DNA from: Gammaproteobacteria bacterium
Lineage (GTDB): Bacteria; Pseudomonadota; Gammaproteobacteria; Pseudomonadales; Azotimanducaceae
Assembly (NCBI GenBank): GCA_030425195.1
Contig: JAUIAV010000003.1
Coordinates: 124,001-188,000 of the forward strand
DNA length: 64,000 bases
Direction: 5' to 3'
Numbering within the stretch: the stretch's first letter is position 1; each line of letters opens with the position of its first letter. Position numbers and translations under genes: made by a program. Shown piece by piece: positions 16,907-25,483 of the stretch. The notes below the pieces were generated by a model. The model ran no database searches. It saw only the letters and a program-made list of their open reading frames with translations, and had not been told where the DNA came from.

Positions 16907-18607
16907 ATGTACCAGGAACTGAGCGAAACTTGGGACGCGCTGACCGGACCCGGGGGTCCGTTCGAAATCACCGAGGTGGAAGTCCGGGGAAACCGTATAA
17001 AAGCCTTCGCCGGAGCGCCGCCGACTCTGCGCGACGTCTGGCTCGCTTCCGCACAGTTCGCCGACCGCGACTACCTGGTCTATCAGGACGAACGGATCAC
17101 CTACGGCGAAGCCCACAAACGGGTTGCCTCCATCGCCAACTGGCTCCAGGCCCAGGGTGTCGGCGTGGGTGACCGGGTGGCCATCGCCATGCGCAACTAT
17201 CCGGAATGGCTGCTCTCCTACTGGGCCACCGTCAGCATCGGCGCCGCCGCCGTGGGTGTGAACGCCTGGTGGGTCGGGCCGGAGCTGGAATATGGCCTGA
17301 ACGACTCGGCACCCAGGGTGCTGATCGCCGACACCGAACGTCTGGAGCGGGCGCTCGAGCACCGGGATGCCATGCCGCCCATGGTCTACGTGGGCGTGCG
17401 CATCGCGCCTCACTGTCCGGAAGGTGTGGTGCCCTGGTCCGAGCTGATCGAGCACGGCGGCGACCTGCCGGACGTGAACGTGGACCCGGATTCCGACGCC
17501 TGCATCTTCTACACCTCCGGCACCACCGGACATCCGAAAGGGGCGCAGCTCACACACCGGGGCTGCACCAACAACATCATGAACCTGGCCTTTGCCGCCG
17601 GGCTCTCCGCCGCCTTCATGGAACGCATGGGTACCCCGGTGCCGGAACCCGGGCCGGACGCCCCGCAGCCGGCCGGACTCCTGACCACGCCTCTTTTCCA
17701 CGTGACCGCCAACAACTGCGTGGCCCACGGTATGACGATCAACGGCGGCAAGCTGGTGCACATGTACAAGTGGGACGCACTGGAGGCGCTGAAGCTCATC
17801 GAGCGGGAAAAGATCGCCACCTTCACCGGTGTGCCCACCATGGCCCGGGAACTGATCGCCCATCCGGAATTCGCGAACTACGACACGTCGTCTCTGGCCA
17901 CCGTGGGCGGTGGCGGCGCCCAGCTGCAACCGGATCTGGTCGGCAAGATCGATCAGTCCGTGGCAACGGCCAGGCCGAACACCGGCTACGGCATGACGGA
18001 GACCTGCGGTGTGATCACCTCCATCAATGGGGATTTCTTCGTCGACCGGCCGGACAGCTGCGGCCGGATCCTGCCCAACTTCGATGCGAAGATCATCGAC
18101 GAAGCCGGCAACGACGTGACCGAAGGCGGGGTGGGCGAGCTTCTGGTGAAAGGAGCACCCGTCATCCGCGGCTACCTGAACCGGGCGGAAGCCACAGCCG
18201 AAAGCATCACCGATGGCTGGCTGCACACAGGTGATATCGCCCGAATCGACGAGGACGGCTTCGTCTACATCGTCGACCGTGCCAAGGACATGGTCATCCG
18301 CGGCGGCGAGAACGTCTACTGCGCCGAGGTCGAGAGTACGGTGTACGAGCATCCGGGCGTGGCGGAATGCACCGTCTTCGGCGTGCCGGACGAGCGGCTC
18401 GGTGAAGAGGTGGGCGTGGCCATCTTCCCCAAGGAAGGCGCGAGCATCGATCCGGAAGCCCTGCGCGGCTTCTGCCGTGAGCGTATCTCGAACCATAAGA
18501 TCCCGCGCTACGTCTGGCTGCTCGATGCGCCGCTGCCCCGGAACGCGAACGGCAAGTTTCTGAAGCGAGAGCTCAGAGACGCACTGGATCCGGCGTCCGC
18601 CGCCTGA
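16907..18607 (+). CDS. Fatty-acyl-CoA synthetase (AMP-forming)
   Basis: 566 residues. Adenylate-forming signatures are intact: P-loop YTSGTTGHPKG (residues 202-212), GYGMTETCG, the hinge region DGWLHTGDIARIDEDGFVYIVDRAKDMVIRGGENVY, and the catalytic Lys in NANGKFLKREL near the C-terminus. It activates a carboxylic acid with ATP and CoA. GGGGA 9 bases before the ATG supports the start. The antiporter gene follows 34 bases downstream. It may supply the acyl-CoA substrate for the acyl-CoA dehydrogenase/kinase pair encoded nearby on the opposite strand. Confidence 0.94.
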   Translation: MYQELSETWDALTGPGGPFEITEVEVRGNRIKAFAGAPPTLRDVWLASAQFADRDYLVYQDERITYGEAHKRVASIANWLQAQGVGVGDRVAIAMRNYPEWLLSYWATVSIGAAAVGVNAWWVGPELEYGLNDSAPRVLIADTERLERALEHRDAMPPMVYVGVRIAPHCPEGVVPWSELIEHGGDLPDVNVDPDSDACIFYTSGTTGHPKGAQLTHRGCTNNIMNLAFAAGLSAAFMERMGTPVPEPGPDAPQPAGLLTTPLFHVTANNCVAHGMTINGGKLVHMYKWDALEALKLIEREKIATFTGVPTMARELIAHPEFANYDTSSLATVGGGGAQLQPDLVGKIDQSVATARPNTGYGMTETCGVITSINGDFFVDRPDSCGRILPNFDAKIIDEAGNDVTEGGVGELLVKGAPVIRGYLNRAEATAESITDGWLHTGDIARIDEDGFVYIVDRAKDMVIRGGENVYCAEVESTVYEHPGVAECTVFGVPDERLGEEVGVAIFPKEGASIDPEALRGFCRERISNHKIPRYVWLLDAPLPRNANGKFLKRELRDALDPASAA

Positions 18608-18641
18608 GAACGCAGATCGCTGACGAAGGCGAAGGACCGCC

Positions 18642-20438
18642 ATGACCTTCCTGCTGGAAGCCATGATCTTCCTGGGTGCCGCAATCGTGGTGGTGCCCAT
18701 CTGCAAGCGCCTGGGGCTTTCCGTTGTGCTCGGCTACCTGGCCGCCGGCCTGCTCATCGGCCCGGCCGGCGTGGGCATGATCGGCGGTCTGGAGGAAGCG
18801 ACCGAGGTCATGCACTTTGCCGAAATCGGCGTGGTCTTTCTGCTCTTCATCATCGGCCTGGAACTCCAGCCCCGACGTCTCTGGGTGATGCGCCGGCTGG
18901 TATTCGGGCTCGGCTCGGCACAGGTCGGGCTGACCGCGGCGGTATTCGCGGCCGTGCTCGCGCTCGGATTCGGGTTGACCTGGACCGCATCCGCCCTCCT
19001 CGGCTTTGCACTCGCACTGTCGAGCACGGCCTTCGTGCTGCAGCTGCTCTCCGAGCGGAAAACGCTCGCCCATGCCCACGGTCGAGCAGCGTTCGGCATC
19101 CTGCTGCTTCAGGACGTGGCCGTGATTCCGGCCATTGCCCTGCTCGATCTGGTCAGCCCCGGCTCGAATGGAGACGGCACCTGGCTGGATGCGCTGCTGG
19201 TGCTGGCTCTCATCATCGGTGGTCTGGTCGGCGCCCGGCTGCTGCTTCGCCCGCTGCTGCGGTTCGTGGCGGCCACCGGCATCCACGAACTGTTCATCGC
19301 CGCCGCACTGGCCCTGGTGGTGGGCTCCGCACTCGCCATGCAGGCGCTGGGGCTCTCCATGGGGCTGGGGGCGTTTCTGGCCGGCATGATGGTGGCGGAT
19401 TCAGAGTACCGGCATCAGCTCGAATCGGATGTGGAGCCGTTCAAAGGCCTTCTGCTCGGACTCTTCTTCATGTCCGTGGGCATGTCCGTGGACCTGAAGC
19501 TGCTGTTCGACATGCCTCTTCTGATTGCCGCTCTGGCGATGGCGCTCATGATCGCCAAGGCGCTCCTCATCTATCCCATGACCCGTATCGGCGGCCTGGA
19601 CCACAATGAATCGGTCCGGGCAGGTACCGTGCTCTCCCAGGGCGGAGAGTTCGCCTTCGTGCTGCTCAGCGCCGGTCTGGTCGCCGGCCTGATCGCGCCG
19701 GAGCTGGCGGCCATCACCGTGCTGGTGGTCACCCTGTCCATGGCCCTGACGCCGCTGTTCGGTCTGATCGGCGAAAAGCTGCTGGTCTCAGGCGAACCGC
19801 CGCGGGAATACGACGAGATCGACCACGAGGCCACACCGGTGGTGATCGCCGGTTTCGGTCGCGTGGGTCAGGTGATCGGCCGGATCCTGAGCATGCGGCA
19901 TATCCCGTTCACGGCGCTGGAAGTGAGCTCCCATCAGGTGGAGTTCGTGCGCGGCTTCGGCAACAAGGTCTTCTATGGCGATCCCACCAACATGCAGCTG
20001 CTGCGCTCCGCCCACATCGAGAAGGCGAAGATCCTGGTGATCGCCGTCGACGATGAAGCCGCTGCGCTCAAAATCGCCAGCGAAGTGCGGTCGAACTTTC
20101 CGAAGACCCTGATTCTCGCCAGGGCGAGAAACCGACAGCACGAGCTGAAGCTGCGCGACATCGGCGTCCACTACGTGATCCGGGAAACCCTGGAATCCAC
20201 CCTGGTGCTGGGCACGGAGCTGCTCGGCCACCTCGGCCTCGGCAGAGCCGAAGCACAGGCCGCCATCGACGTCTTCCGGGAGCACGACGCCCGGGTGCTC
20301 GAGCGGCAGCTGGCCATCCATCATGACGACGAAGCGTTCAGGGCCGTCACCATTGACGCCGCGAAAGAGCTCGAAGACCTGTTCGGACAGGACGCGGCCG
20401 CCGGCGATCCGGCGGCTCAGGGAGATCCGAGACTCTGA
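18642..20438 (+). CDS. CPA2-family cation:proton antiporter with TrkA-N domain (KefB/KefC-type)
   Basis: 598 residues. About 12 membrane segments span residues 1-380 (GYLAAGLLIGPAGVG, HFAEIGVVFLLFIIGLEL, LSSTAFVLQLL, LLLQDVAVIPAIALL), with the QD pair of the ion-binding helix. A cytoplasmic TrkA-N/RCK domain begins at about 400 with VVIAGFGRVGQVIGR. This is the layout of glutathione-gated K+ efflux systems; the two GST-like genes upstream make glutathione-linked control plausible. AAGGA precedes the ATG by 7 bases. The 3' end is 8 bases from the convergent thrS stop, with no separate terminator visible. Confidence 0.93.
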   Translation: MTFLLEAMIFLGAAIVVVPICKRLGLSVVLGYLAAGLLIGPAGVGMIGGLEEATEVMHFAEIGVVFLLFIIGLELQPRRLWVMRRLVFGLGSAQVGLTAAVFAAVLALGFGLTWTASALLGFALALSSTAFVLQLLSERKTLAHAHGRAAFGILLLQDVAVIPAIALLDLVSPGSNGDGTWLDALLVLALIIGGLVGARLLLRPLLRFVAATGIHELFIAAALALVVGSALAMQALGLSMGLGAFLAGMMVADSEYRHQLESDVEPFKGLLLGLFFMSVGMSVDLKLLFDMPLLIAALAMALMIAKALLIYPMTRIGGLDHNESVRAGTVLSQGGEFAFVLLSAGLVAGLIAPELAAITVLVVTLSMALTPLFGLIGEKLLVSGEPPREYDEIDHEATPVVIAGFGRVGQVIGRILSMRHIPFTALEVSSHQVEFVRGFGNKVFYGDPTNMQLLRSAHIEKAKILVIAVDDEAAALKIASEVRSNFPKTLILARARNRQHELKLRDIGVHYVIRETLESTLVLGTELLGHLGLGRAEAQAAIDVFREHDARVLERQLAIHHDDEAFRAVTIDAAKELEDLFGQDAAAGDPAAQGDPRL

Positions 20439-20446
20439 TCTGAAAA

Positions 20447-22366
20447 TCAGGCGTCGAGCGGCGAGCGTGCCTCTTTCACCAGCGAGGCAATCGCCTCGTC
20501 CAGCGGCTTCACATCCTGAGATTTGCCGCCCAGACGCCGGATGGCCACGGTCCGTTCCTCCGCTTCCCGCTTGCCCACCACCAGAATAGCCGGCACCTTG
20601 GTTACGCTGTGCTCGCGCACCTTGTAGGAGATCTTCTCGTTCCTGAGATCCAGCTCCGAGCGGAGGCCGGCCGCGGTAAGCGCCGCCTGCACCTCCCGGG
20701 CATAGTCGTCCGCGTCGTCCGTGATGGTAGCCACCACCATCTGCAGCGGTGCCAGCCAGAGCGGAAAATGCCCGGCATGGTGCTCGATGAGAATGCCGCA
20801 GAAACGCTCCAGGGAGCCGAACAGCGCCCGGTGGATCATCACCGGCACCTTGCGCTCACCGTCCGCATCCACGTAGCTCGCACCCAGACGCTCCGGCATG
20901 TTCAGATCCACCTGCACGGTGCCGCACTGCCAGTCCCGGCCGATGGCATCGCGCAGCACGAACTCCAGCTTCGGCCCGTAGAAAGCGCCTTCGCCCGGGT
21001 TCAGCTCGTACTCCACCTGCATCTCGTTCAGCGCCTTGAGGAGAGCTGCCTCCGCATGGTCCCAGACCTCGTCCGAGCCCACCCGCTTCTCCGGGCGGTC
21101 GGCATACTTCACCAGAACGTGGTCGAAGCCGAAGTCGTGGTAGATCTGGTTGATCAGCCGGGAAGCCTTCAGGCATTCCTCGGTGATCTGATCCTCCGTG
21201 CAGAAGATGTGCGCATCGTCCTGAGTGAACGCCCGTACCCGCATCAGCCCGTGCAGCGCACCGGAAGGCTCATAGCGGTGCACCTTGCCGAACTCGGCGA
21301 GATAGAAAGGCAGATCGCGATAGCTCTTGATACCCTGTTTGAACACCTGGATATGACCCGGACAGTTCATGGGCTTGATGGCATACACCCGCTCGTCAGG
21401 CGTCTGAGTGAGATACATGTTCTCACCGAATTTCTCCGCATGGCCCGACTGCTCCCAGAGAGCGCGATCGAGGATCTCCGGCGTATTCACTTCCTGATAA
21501 CCGGCGCGCAGCTGTTTCTCGCGCATGTAGTCAATCATGCGCTGAAAGAGCGTCCAGCCCTTCGGATGCCAGAAGATGGCACCCGGGCCTTCTTCCTGGA
21601 TGTGAAACAGATCCATCTCCCGGCCGAGCCGGCGGTGATCGCGTTTCTCCGCTTCCTCCAGACGCTTCAGATAGTCCTTGAGGTCCCTGTCATTGGCCCA
21701 GGCGGTGCCGTAGATGCGGCGCAGCATCTCGTTGTTCGAATCACCCCGCCAGTAGGCACCGGCCAGCGACATCAGCTTGAACGATTTCCCGAGCTTGCCC
21801 GTGGACGGCAGGTGCGGACCGCGGCAGAGGTCTATGAAGTCGCCCTGCCGGTACAGGCCCACTTCCTCGTTCTCGGGAATGCTCGCAATGATCTCGGCCT
21901 TGTAGATCTCTCCCTGGTCCTTGAAGAACTGCACGGCTTCGTCCCGGTCCCAGACTTCGCGGCGGATATCTTCGTTCCGGGCGACGATCTCGTGCATGCG
22001 CGCTTCGATGGTCACCAGGTCGTCCGGCGAAAACGGTTCCTCCCGGGAGAAGTCGTAGTAGAAGCCGTTCTCGATCACCGGGCCGATGGTGACCTGGGTT
22101 TCCGGGAACAGCTCCTTCACCGCCTCCGCGAGGATGTGCGCGGCGTCGTGCCGGAGCAGTTCGAGGCCGTCGGGTGATTTGGCGGTGATGATCTCCACCG
22201 TCGCATCCTGCTCGATGGGCAGGTAGACGTCCTTCATCACCCCGTCCACTTTCACGGCAAGTGCCGCCTTCGCCAGCGAATTGGAAATATCCGCTGCCAG
22301 CTCGGTGCCGGTCACCGGCCCCTCGAAGGACCTGACCGAACCATCTGGTAGCGTGATATTCACCAT
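20447..22366 (-). CDS. thrS: Threonine--tRNA ligase
   Basis: 639 residues, the standard bacterial length. It has the TGS domain ([20 protein letters not shown]), the editing-domain zinc motif HDAAH (about residue 92), FYYDF, the class II catalytic core ([34 protein letters not shown]) and the C-terminal anticodon-binding domain starting at WLAPLQMVV. It charges tRNA-Thr. CAGGAAA precedes the ATG. Unusually for this phylum, the next gene downstream is a convergent antiporter, not infC-rpmI-rplT, so thrS is separated from its common partners. Confidence 0.98.
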   Translation of the reverse strand: MVNITLPDGSVRSFEGPVTGTELAADISNSLAKAALAVKVDGVMKDVYLPIEQDATVEIITAKSPDGLELLRHDAAHILAEAVKELFPETQVTIGPVIENGFYYDFSREEPFSPDDLVTIEARMHEIVARNEDIRREVWDRDEAVQFFKDQGEIYKAEIIASIPENEEVGLYRQGDFIDLCRGPHLPSTGKLGKSFKLMSLAGAYWRGDSNNEMLRRIYGTAWANDRDLKDYLKRLEEAEKRDHRRLGREMDLFHIQEEGPGAIFWHPKGWTLFQRMIDYMREKQLRAGYQEVNTPEILDRALWEQSGHAEKFGENMYLTQTPDERVYAIKPMNCPGHIQVFKQGIKSYRDLPFYLAEFGKVHRYEPSGALHGLMRVRAFTQDDAHIFCTEDQITEECLKASRLINQIYHDFGFDHVLVKYADRPEKRVGSDEVWDHAEAALLKALNEMQVEYELNPGEGAFYGPKLEFVLRDAIGRDWQCGTVQVDLNMPERLGASYVDADGERKVPVMIHRALFGSLERFCGILIEHHAGHFPLWLAPLQMVVATITDDADDYAREVQAALTAAGLRSELDLRNEKISYKVREHSVTKVPAILVVGKREAEERTVAIRRLGGKSQDVKPLDEAIASLVKEARSPLDA

Positions 22367-22600
22367 TTTCCTGTACCGCTGCGTTGAAAACGCGCGATTG
22401 TGCCATTCCGGCGCTGGAGCGTCGACAAGGGCACGTTGAGCCGTGCGCCGGTTGACGCGAAACTATCGGACATCACCGGAAGCATCGGGATCGGCGCAAT
22501 GACCGACGCCAACGCCAAAGCACCCCGGTACACCGGCTCCGCCAATGTCCTGGCGGTGCCGGAGACTGGCACCGGAAAATGCTGAATCCGGCAGCGGACA
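22367..22600. other. Intergenic region between thrS and the Hsp20 promoter
   Basis: Divergent upstream region. The thrS promoter must lie here but no clear -35/-10 pair was recognised. Short open frames exist on both strands without a ribosome site or recognisable protein features. The only assigned signal in the gap is the sigma-32-like promoter beginning at 22601. Confidence 0.5.
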
Positions 22601-22628
22601 CTTGAAAAACCACCAACCGCCCCCAGAT
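22601..22628 (+). promoter_or_regulatory. Sigma-32 (RpoH) heat-shock promoter for Hsp20
   Basis: CTTGAAA (22601-22607), a 13-base spacer, then CCCCAGAT (22621-22628). The enterobacterial RpoH consensus is CTTGAAA, 13-15 bases, CCCCATNT, so only one or two bases differ. It faces the Hsp20 gene, whose start is about 100 bases downstream. Confidence 0.8.
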
Positions 22629-22635
22629 TTTTCCC

Positions 22636-22736
22636 TGCCTCGCTGGACGAGGCATCAATACGTCCCCGTGACGGAACAATGTTTGTTCAATCTAGTTTGG
22701 TTATTCAACTGAGTTATGAATGGAGGTTGTTTTATT
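22636..22736 (+). promoter_or_regulatory. Structured Hsp20 leader, candidate RNA thermometer
   Basis: The leader between the heat-shock promoter and the ATG holds perfect hairpins TGCCTCG/CGAGGCA (22636-22642 with 22648-22654) and GAACAA/TTGTTC (22674-22679 with 22683-22688). A weaker third helix could pair CAACT (22706-22710) with the GGTTG of the Shine-Dalgarno region GGAGGTTG. A chain of hairpins ending on the ribosome site is the plan of ROSE-type thermometers found before small heat-shock genes. The last helix is short, so this remains a candidate. Confidence 0.45.
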
Positions 22737-23198
22737 ATGGCAACGTTTGATATTTCTCCCCTCTTCCGCACCACGGGCGTCGGCTTCGACCGGGCCTGGG
22801 ATCAGCTGAACACCGCCCTGAATCTCGAAGGCGGATTTCCCGCCTACAACATTCTTCGCACGGGCGAAGAAGCCTTCCGGATCAGCCTGGCGGTACCCGG
22901 ATTCACGGAAAACGACATCAGCGTGGAAACCCGCGAGCAGTCGGTGTGGGTCCGCGGCGAACGGGCGGTCGACCCCGATCACAACAGTTATCTGTATCGG
23001 GGCATCCGGGAAGCAGGCTTCCAGCGCTCGTTTCAGCTGCCCGAGCACGTGAGAGTGTCCGGTGCGCGCCTGGAATCCGGGATGCTGCACATCGATCTGG
23101 TACGGGAACTGCCGGAGGCACTCCGGCCCCGCAGGATCGAGGTGATGAACGGTGATCAGTCGCGACCCGTGCTCAAGGACAGCGCCAAGGCCGCCTGA
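22737..23198 (+). CDS. Small heat-shock protein Hsp20 (IbpA family)
   Basis: 153 residues from the ATG at 22737, with GGAGG at 22722-22726; an in-frame ATG at 22716 overlaps that ribosome site and is rejected. The alpha-crystallin domain is complete: YNILRTGEEAFRISLAVPGFTENDISV, WVRGER, YRGIREAGFQRSFQLPEHV and LESGMLHIDLVRELPE. IbpA-type chaperones bind unfolding proteins without ATP. The N-terminus MATFDISPLFRTTGVGFDR is typical of the Pseudomonadota IbpA class. Control is expected from the sigma-32 promoter and perhaps the folded leader; a strong terminator follows. Confidence 0.96.
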   Translation: MATFDISPLFRTTGVGFDRAWDQLNTALNLEGGFPAYNILRTGEEAFRISLAVPGFTENDISVETREQSVWVRGERAVDPDHNSYLYRGIREAGFQRSFQLPEHVRVSGARLESGMLHIDLVRELPEALRPRRIEVMNGDQSRPVLKDSAKAA

Positions 23199-25102
23199 CT
23201 TGCGAAGGCGGGAGCTTCGGCTCCCGCCTTTGGTTCGCGCATGCGCTCAAGCGCCCGGGTGAACCTGGACTCGGACCGCAGAACCTGGAATTCGACCCCG
23301 TACAGTCTCGGGATCACTTCTTCCCGCTCCAGGGCTCTATCCAGCCAGCGATACATCCCTTCCTTGTCCCCGAGCAGCCAGCTTCCGACCAGGGGATGCC
23401 GGCAGGGAAAGCGCTTGCCATTCATCCAGTCAGCGTCAAGGAAGCGCAGAGCCTTCTCAGCCGCGTCTGCCTCACCGACCAGCGGCATCCAGCCCACCAG
23501 GGTCCTCGCCGGCACTATCGGCGAGCGGTTGACCAGTTCCTGATAAATCGCCCTCGCATTCTGCTGTTCGCCCAGTCGCGCAAGAGCAATGATTCGCAGC
23601 CAGGGCACGGGGTCGCTTTCCCGGGCCGGCGCCAGGATCCCGTCCAGCTCATCGAGCAACACCAGCGACTTCCGATAGCGGCCCAGGTACAGCAGGGTCG
23701 TCGAAAGATCGAGCAGAGCCCAGGGATCCACCGCGCCTTTATCCATCTCCCTGGCCGTCTGGAATCGTGCCGCCGCTGCCTCGAGTCGGCCTGCCATCCG
23801 ATCGACCTGCCCTAGGTGATTCTCAACGATCGGAGATTCATGGCCGAATTCGCGAGCGGTCTCATAATGCCACCACGCAGCGCTGAAATTTCTGTTCAGC
23901 TCGAATTCGATCCTGCCGGCGGTCAGATGTGCAAAAGACTGCGCCACCGGCAGGTGAGATCGGGTAGCCAGTTCGAGTCCTCGCTGCGCCGCGTCGTGCG
24001 CCAGTCTGGAACGCTCCTGTGAGTCCAGCCATCCGGCATCAGCGTAAACACTCGCAAGCTGGGACCAGACGGGCGGCGTGTCCGGGTCCAGCCGGGCGGC
24101 TTCCCGAAGTGCCAGCACCGCAGCTCTCTGATGCTCATCCCGCTCTCCGGGTTGGTGGGTCAGATAGGTCCGTTCGAGGGCATACAGATAAAGCGATTTC
24201 GCCCTGGAATCCCGGAAGCCCGGAAACGTCTGTTTTTTCAGCAGATCGAGCTGCACGGCGGATCTGACAGAGAGCGCCACGTAACCTGCTTTTCCCAATC
24301 CACGCTCATCGAGCTCAACCGTTTCCGGCCAGAGCGTTCTGCCCGTCGATGAGGACACGAGCTGCAGACTCAGCTCTGCATGATTGTCTGCGGTCAGCAG
24401 ATTGCCCTGAAGCCGGTAGCTCGATTCTTCGAAAGCCCGTCGTTCCGGCACGGTGGTATCAATACGCCGGATCTGAAAAGGAGAGTATTCCGTCAGCGCG
24501 ACGATGAGCTGATGCTCGACCCGCTGCCTGACCGAGTACGGCAGCGCTTCAGATCCATCCACCTCGACCGAGATCGTCACGACGCCCAGTTCCATCGCCC
24601 TGTCGGACAGAGAAGGCTGTCCTTCCGCCGTGATACGAGACTGCAGCTGAAACAGTCCGAAAACGGAACCGGCAACGGCCAGACCGACCAGACCCATCGC
24701 GGCGCTCCGGAGCCAGCCGCCCGGAAGGCCCAGCCAGGTAAACGCGCGGCCGTTCCGGGAAAATAGCACCCGGTAGTGCCCTTTGGGCATCTCCAGCCTC
24801 AGGGGATCCGAGTTTCCTTCCCCGGCGTAGTACGCCGCCAGCCGCTGACGCAGTCTTCTGGCATTGGAGCGCACCACGCTATCGGACCCCGGATCGAATT
24901 CCGTGCGATCGAAGACCTCTGCGCCGATCACGCTTTCCTTGAGACTGCCGGGCTCATCGGACAGTGAATGCTCGGAAACGTAGGTCAGAAAACGGCTGAG
25001 ACGGGGAGAATCGACGAATCCCTGACTGGCGAGGATCCGATCGAGCTGTGCAATGGCCTCGGATCGGCTGATCGATGCATCCGCTTCCGGCTGTTCCGCC
25101 AT
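23156..25102 (-). CDS. Membrane TPR protein with N-terminal DNA-binding-like domain
   Basis: 648 residues. Residues about 15-115 (QLDRILASQGFVDSPRLSRFLTYV, LKESVIGAEVFDR, VRSNARRLRQRLAAYY, LEMPKGHYRVLF) match a domain found at the N-terminus of many TolB-, TPR- or cyclase-containing sensor proteins. A single membrane segment lies at about 130-155. The periplasmic part has an amino-terminal beta region and then helical TPR-like repeats (about 330-600). A transmembrane regulator is likely; the target is unknown. The final 43 bases overlap the 3' end of the Hsp20 gene and include its terminator hairpin, translated as KAGAEAPAF. Confidence 0.85.
   Translation of the reverse strand: MAEQPEADASISRSEAIAQLDRILASQGFVDSPRLSRFLTYVSEHSLSDEPGSLKESVIGAEVFDRTEFDPGSDSVVRSNARRLRQRLAAYYAGEGNSDPLRLEMPKGHYRVLFSRNGRAFTWLGLPGGWLRSAAMGLVGLAVAGSVFGLFQLQSRITAEGQPSLSDRAMELGVVTISVEVDGSEALPYSVRQRVEHQLIVALTEYSPFQIRRIDTTVPERRAFEESSYRLQGNLLTADNHAELSLQLVSSSTGRTLWPETVELDERGLGKAGYVALSVRSAVQLDLLKKQTFPGFRDSRAKSLYLYALERTYLTHQPGERDEHQRAAVLALREAARLDPDTPPVWSQLASVYADAGWLDSQERSRLAHDAAQRGLELATRSHLPVAQSFAHLTAGRIEFELNRNFSAAWWHYETAREFGHESPIVENHLGQVDRMAGRLEAAAARFQTAREMDKGAVDPWALLDLSTTLLYLGRYRKSLVLLDELDGILAPARESDPVPWLRIIALARLGEQQNARAIYQELVNRSPIVPARTLVGWMPLVGEADAAEKALRFLDADWMNGKRFPCRHPLVGSWLLGDKEGMYRWLDRALEREEVIPRLYGVEFQVLRSESRFTRALERMREPKAGAEAPAFASQAALALSLSTGRD
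23205..23233 (+). terminator. Rho-independent terminator with UUCG loop after Hsp20
   Basis: AAGGCGGGAGC (23205-23215), TTCG, GCTCCCGCCTT (23220-23230): an 11-bp perfect stem with the very stable UUCG tetraloop, followed by a short T-run. It starts 6 bases after the Hsp20 stop and lies inside the coding sequence of the opposite-strand TPR gene. Confidence 0.85.
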
Positions 25103-25241
25103 GCGCCTGTCCCCTCCAGATGCCCGTACTGCAGGGACTTCACCGTCACTTCACCTCACGTCACTGCGAATCGGGCAGCTTGTGCTGACAGGATTGTCCA
25201 CCTAATCACAGCCGGATGCCACCATGCGGATCGGATGGGCC

Positions 25242-25481
25242 ATGACACACGCCCTTTTCACCTGCGCGATGTGCGCGAACATCTCAGGTTGTGCCGTGTC
25301 GCCGGAACCTCAGCCAGTCGGAGTCACAACGGAGATCGGCGCTGAACTGCGACGGCAGAGTGAGCTCGTACGGGGTTGCGCCTCGATGAACAGCCGCTCC
25401 ATCTGTGATCGAGGCGGCTGCGACCAGGTTGCTTTCCGTCACCAGAACCGGTTTGTCAACTGCCGCCGCGCCGCCGACTGA
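25242..25481 (+). CDS. Possible small Cys-rich lipoprotein, uncertain
   Basis: A 79-residue frame in the 380-bp gap between the TPR gene and the alpha/beta hydrolase gene. It begins MTHALFTCAMCANISGCAV, with a lipobox-like ISGC, and ends with several Cys (CASMNSRSICDRGGCDQVAF, FVNCRRAAD). There is no good Shine-Dalgarno sequence, and an earlier ATG at 25224 is in frame. The composition looks protein-like, but I recognise no family. Otherwise the gap holds nothing identifiable beyond the presumed promoter of the TPR gene. Confidence 0.3.
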   Translation: MTHALFTCAMCANISGCAVSPEPQPVGVTTEIGAELRRQSELVRGCASMNSRSICDRGGCDQVAFRHQNRFVNCRRAAD

Positions 25482-25483
25482 GA

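Noticed and set aside
22400-22585. A 61-residue frame before the heat-shock promoter
   Set aside because: No ribosome site, and a similar open frame exists on the opposite strand; likely chance in an intergenic region.
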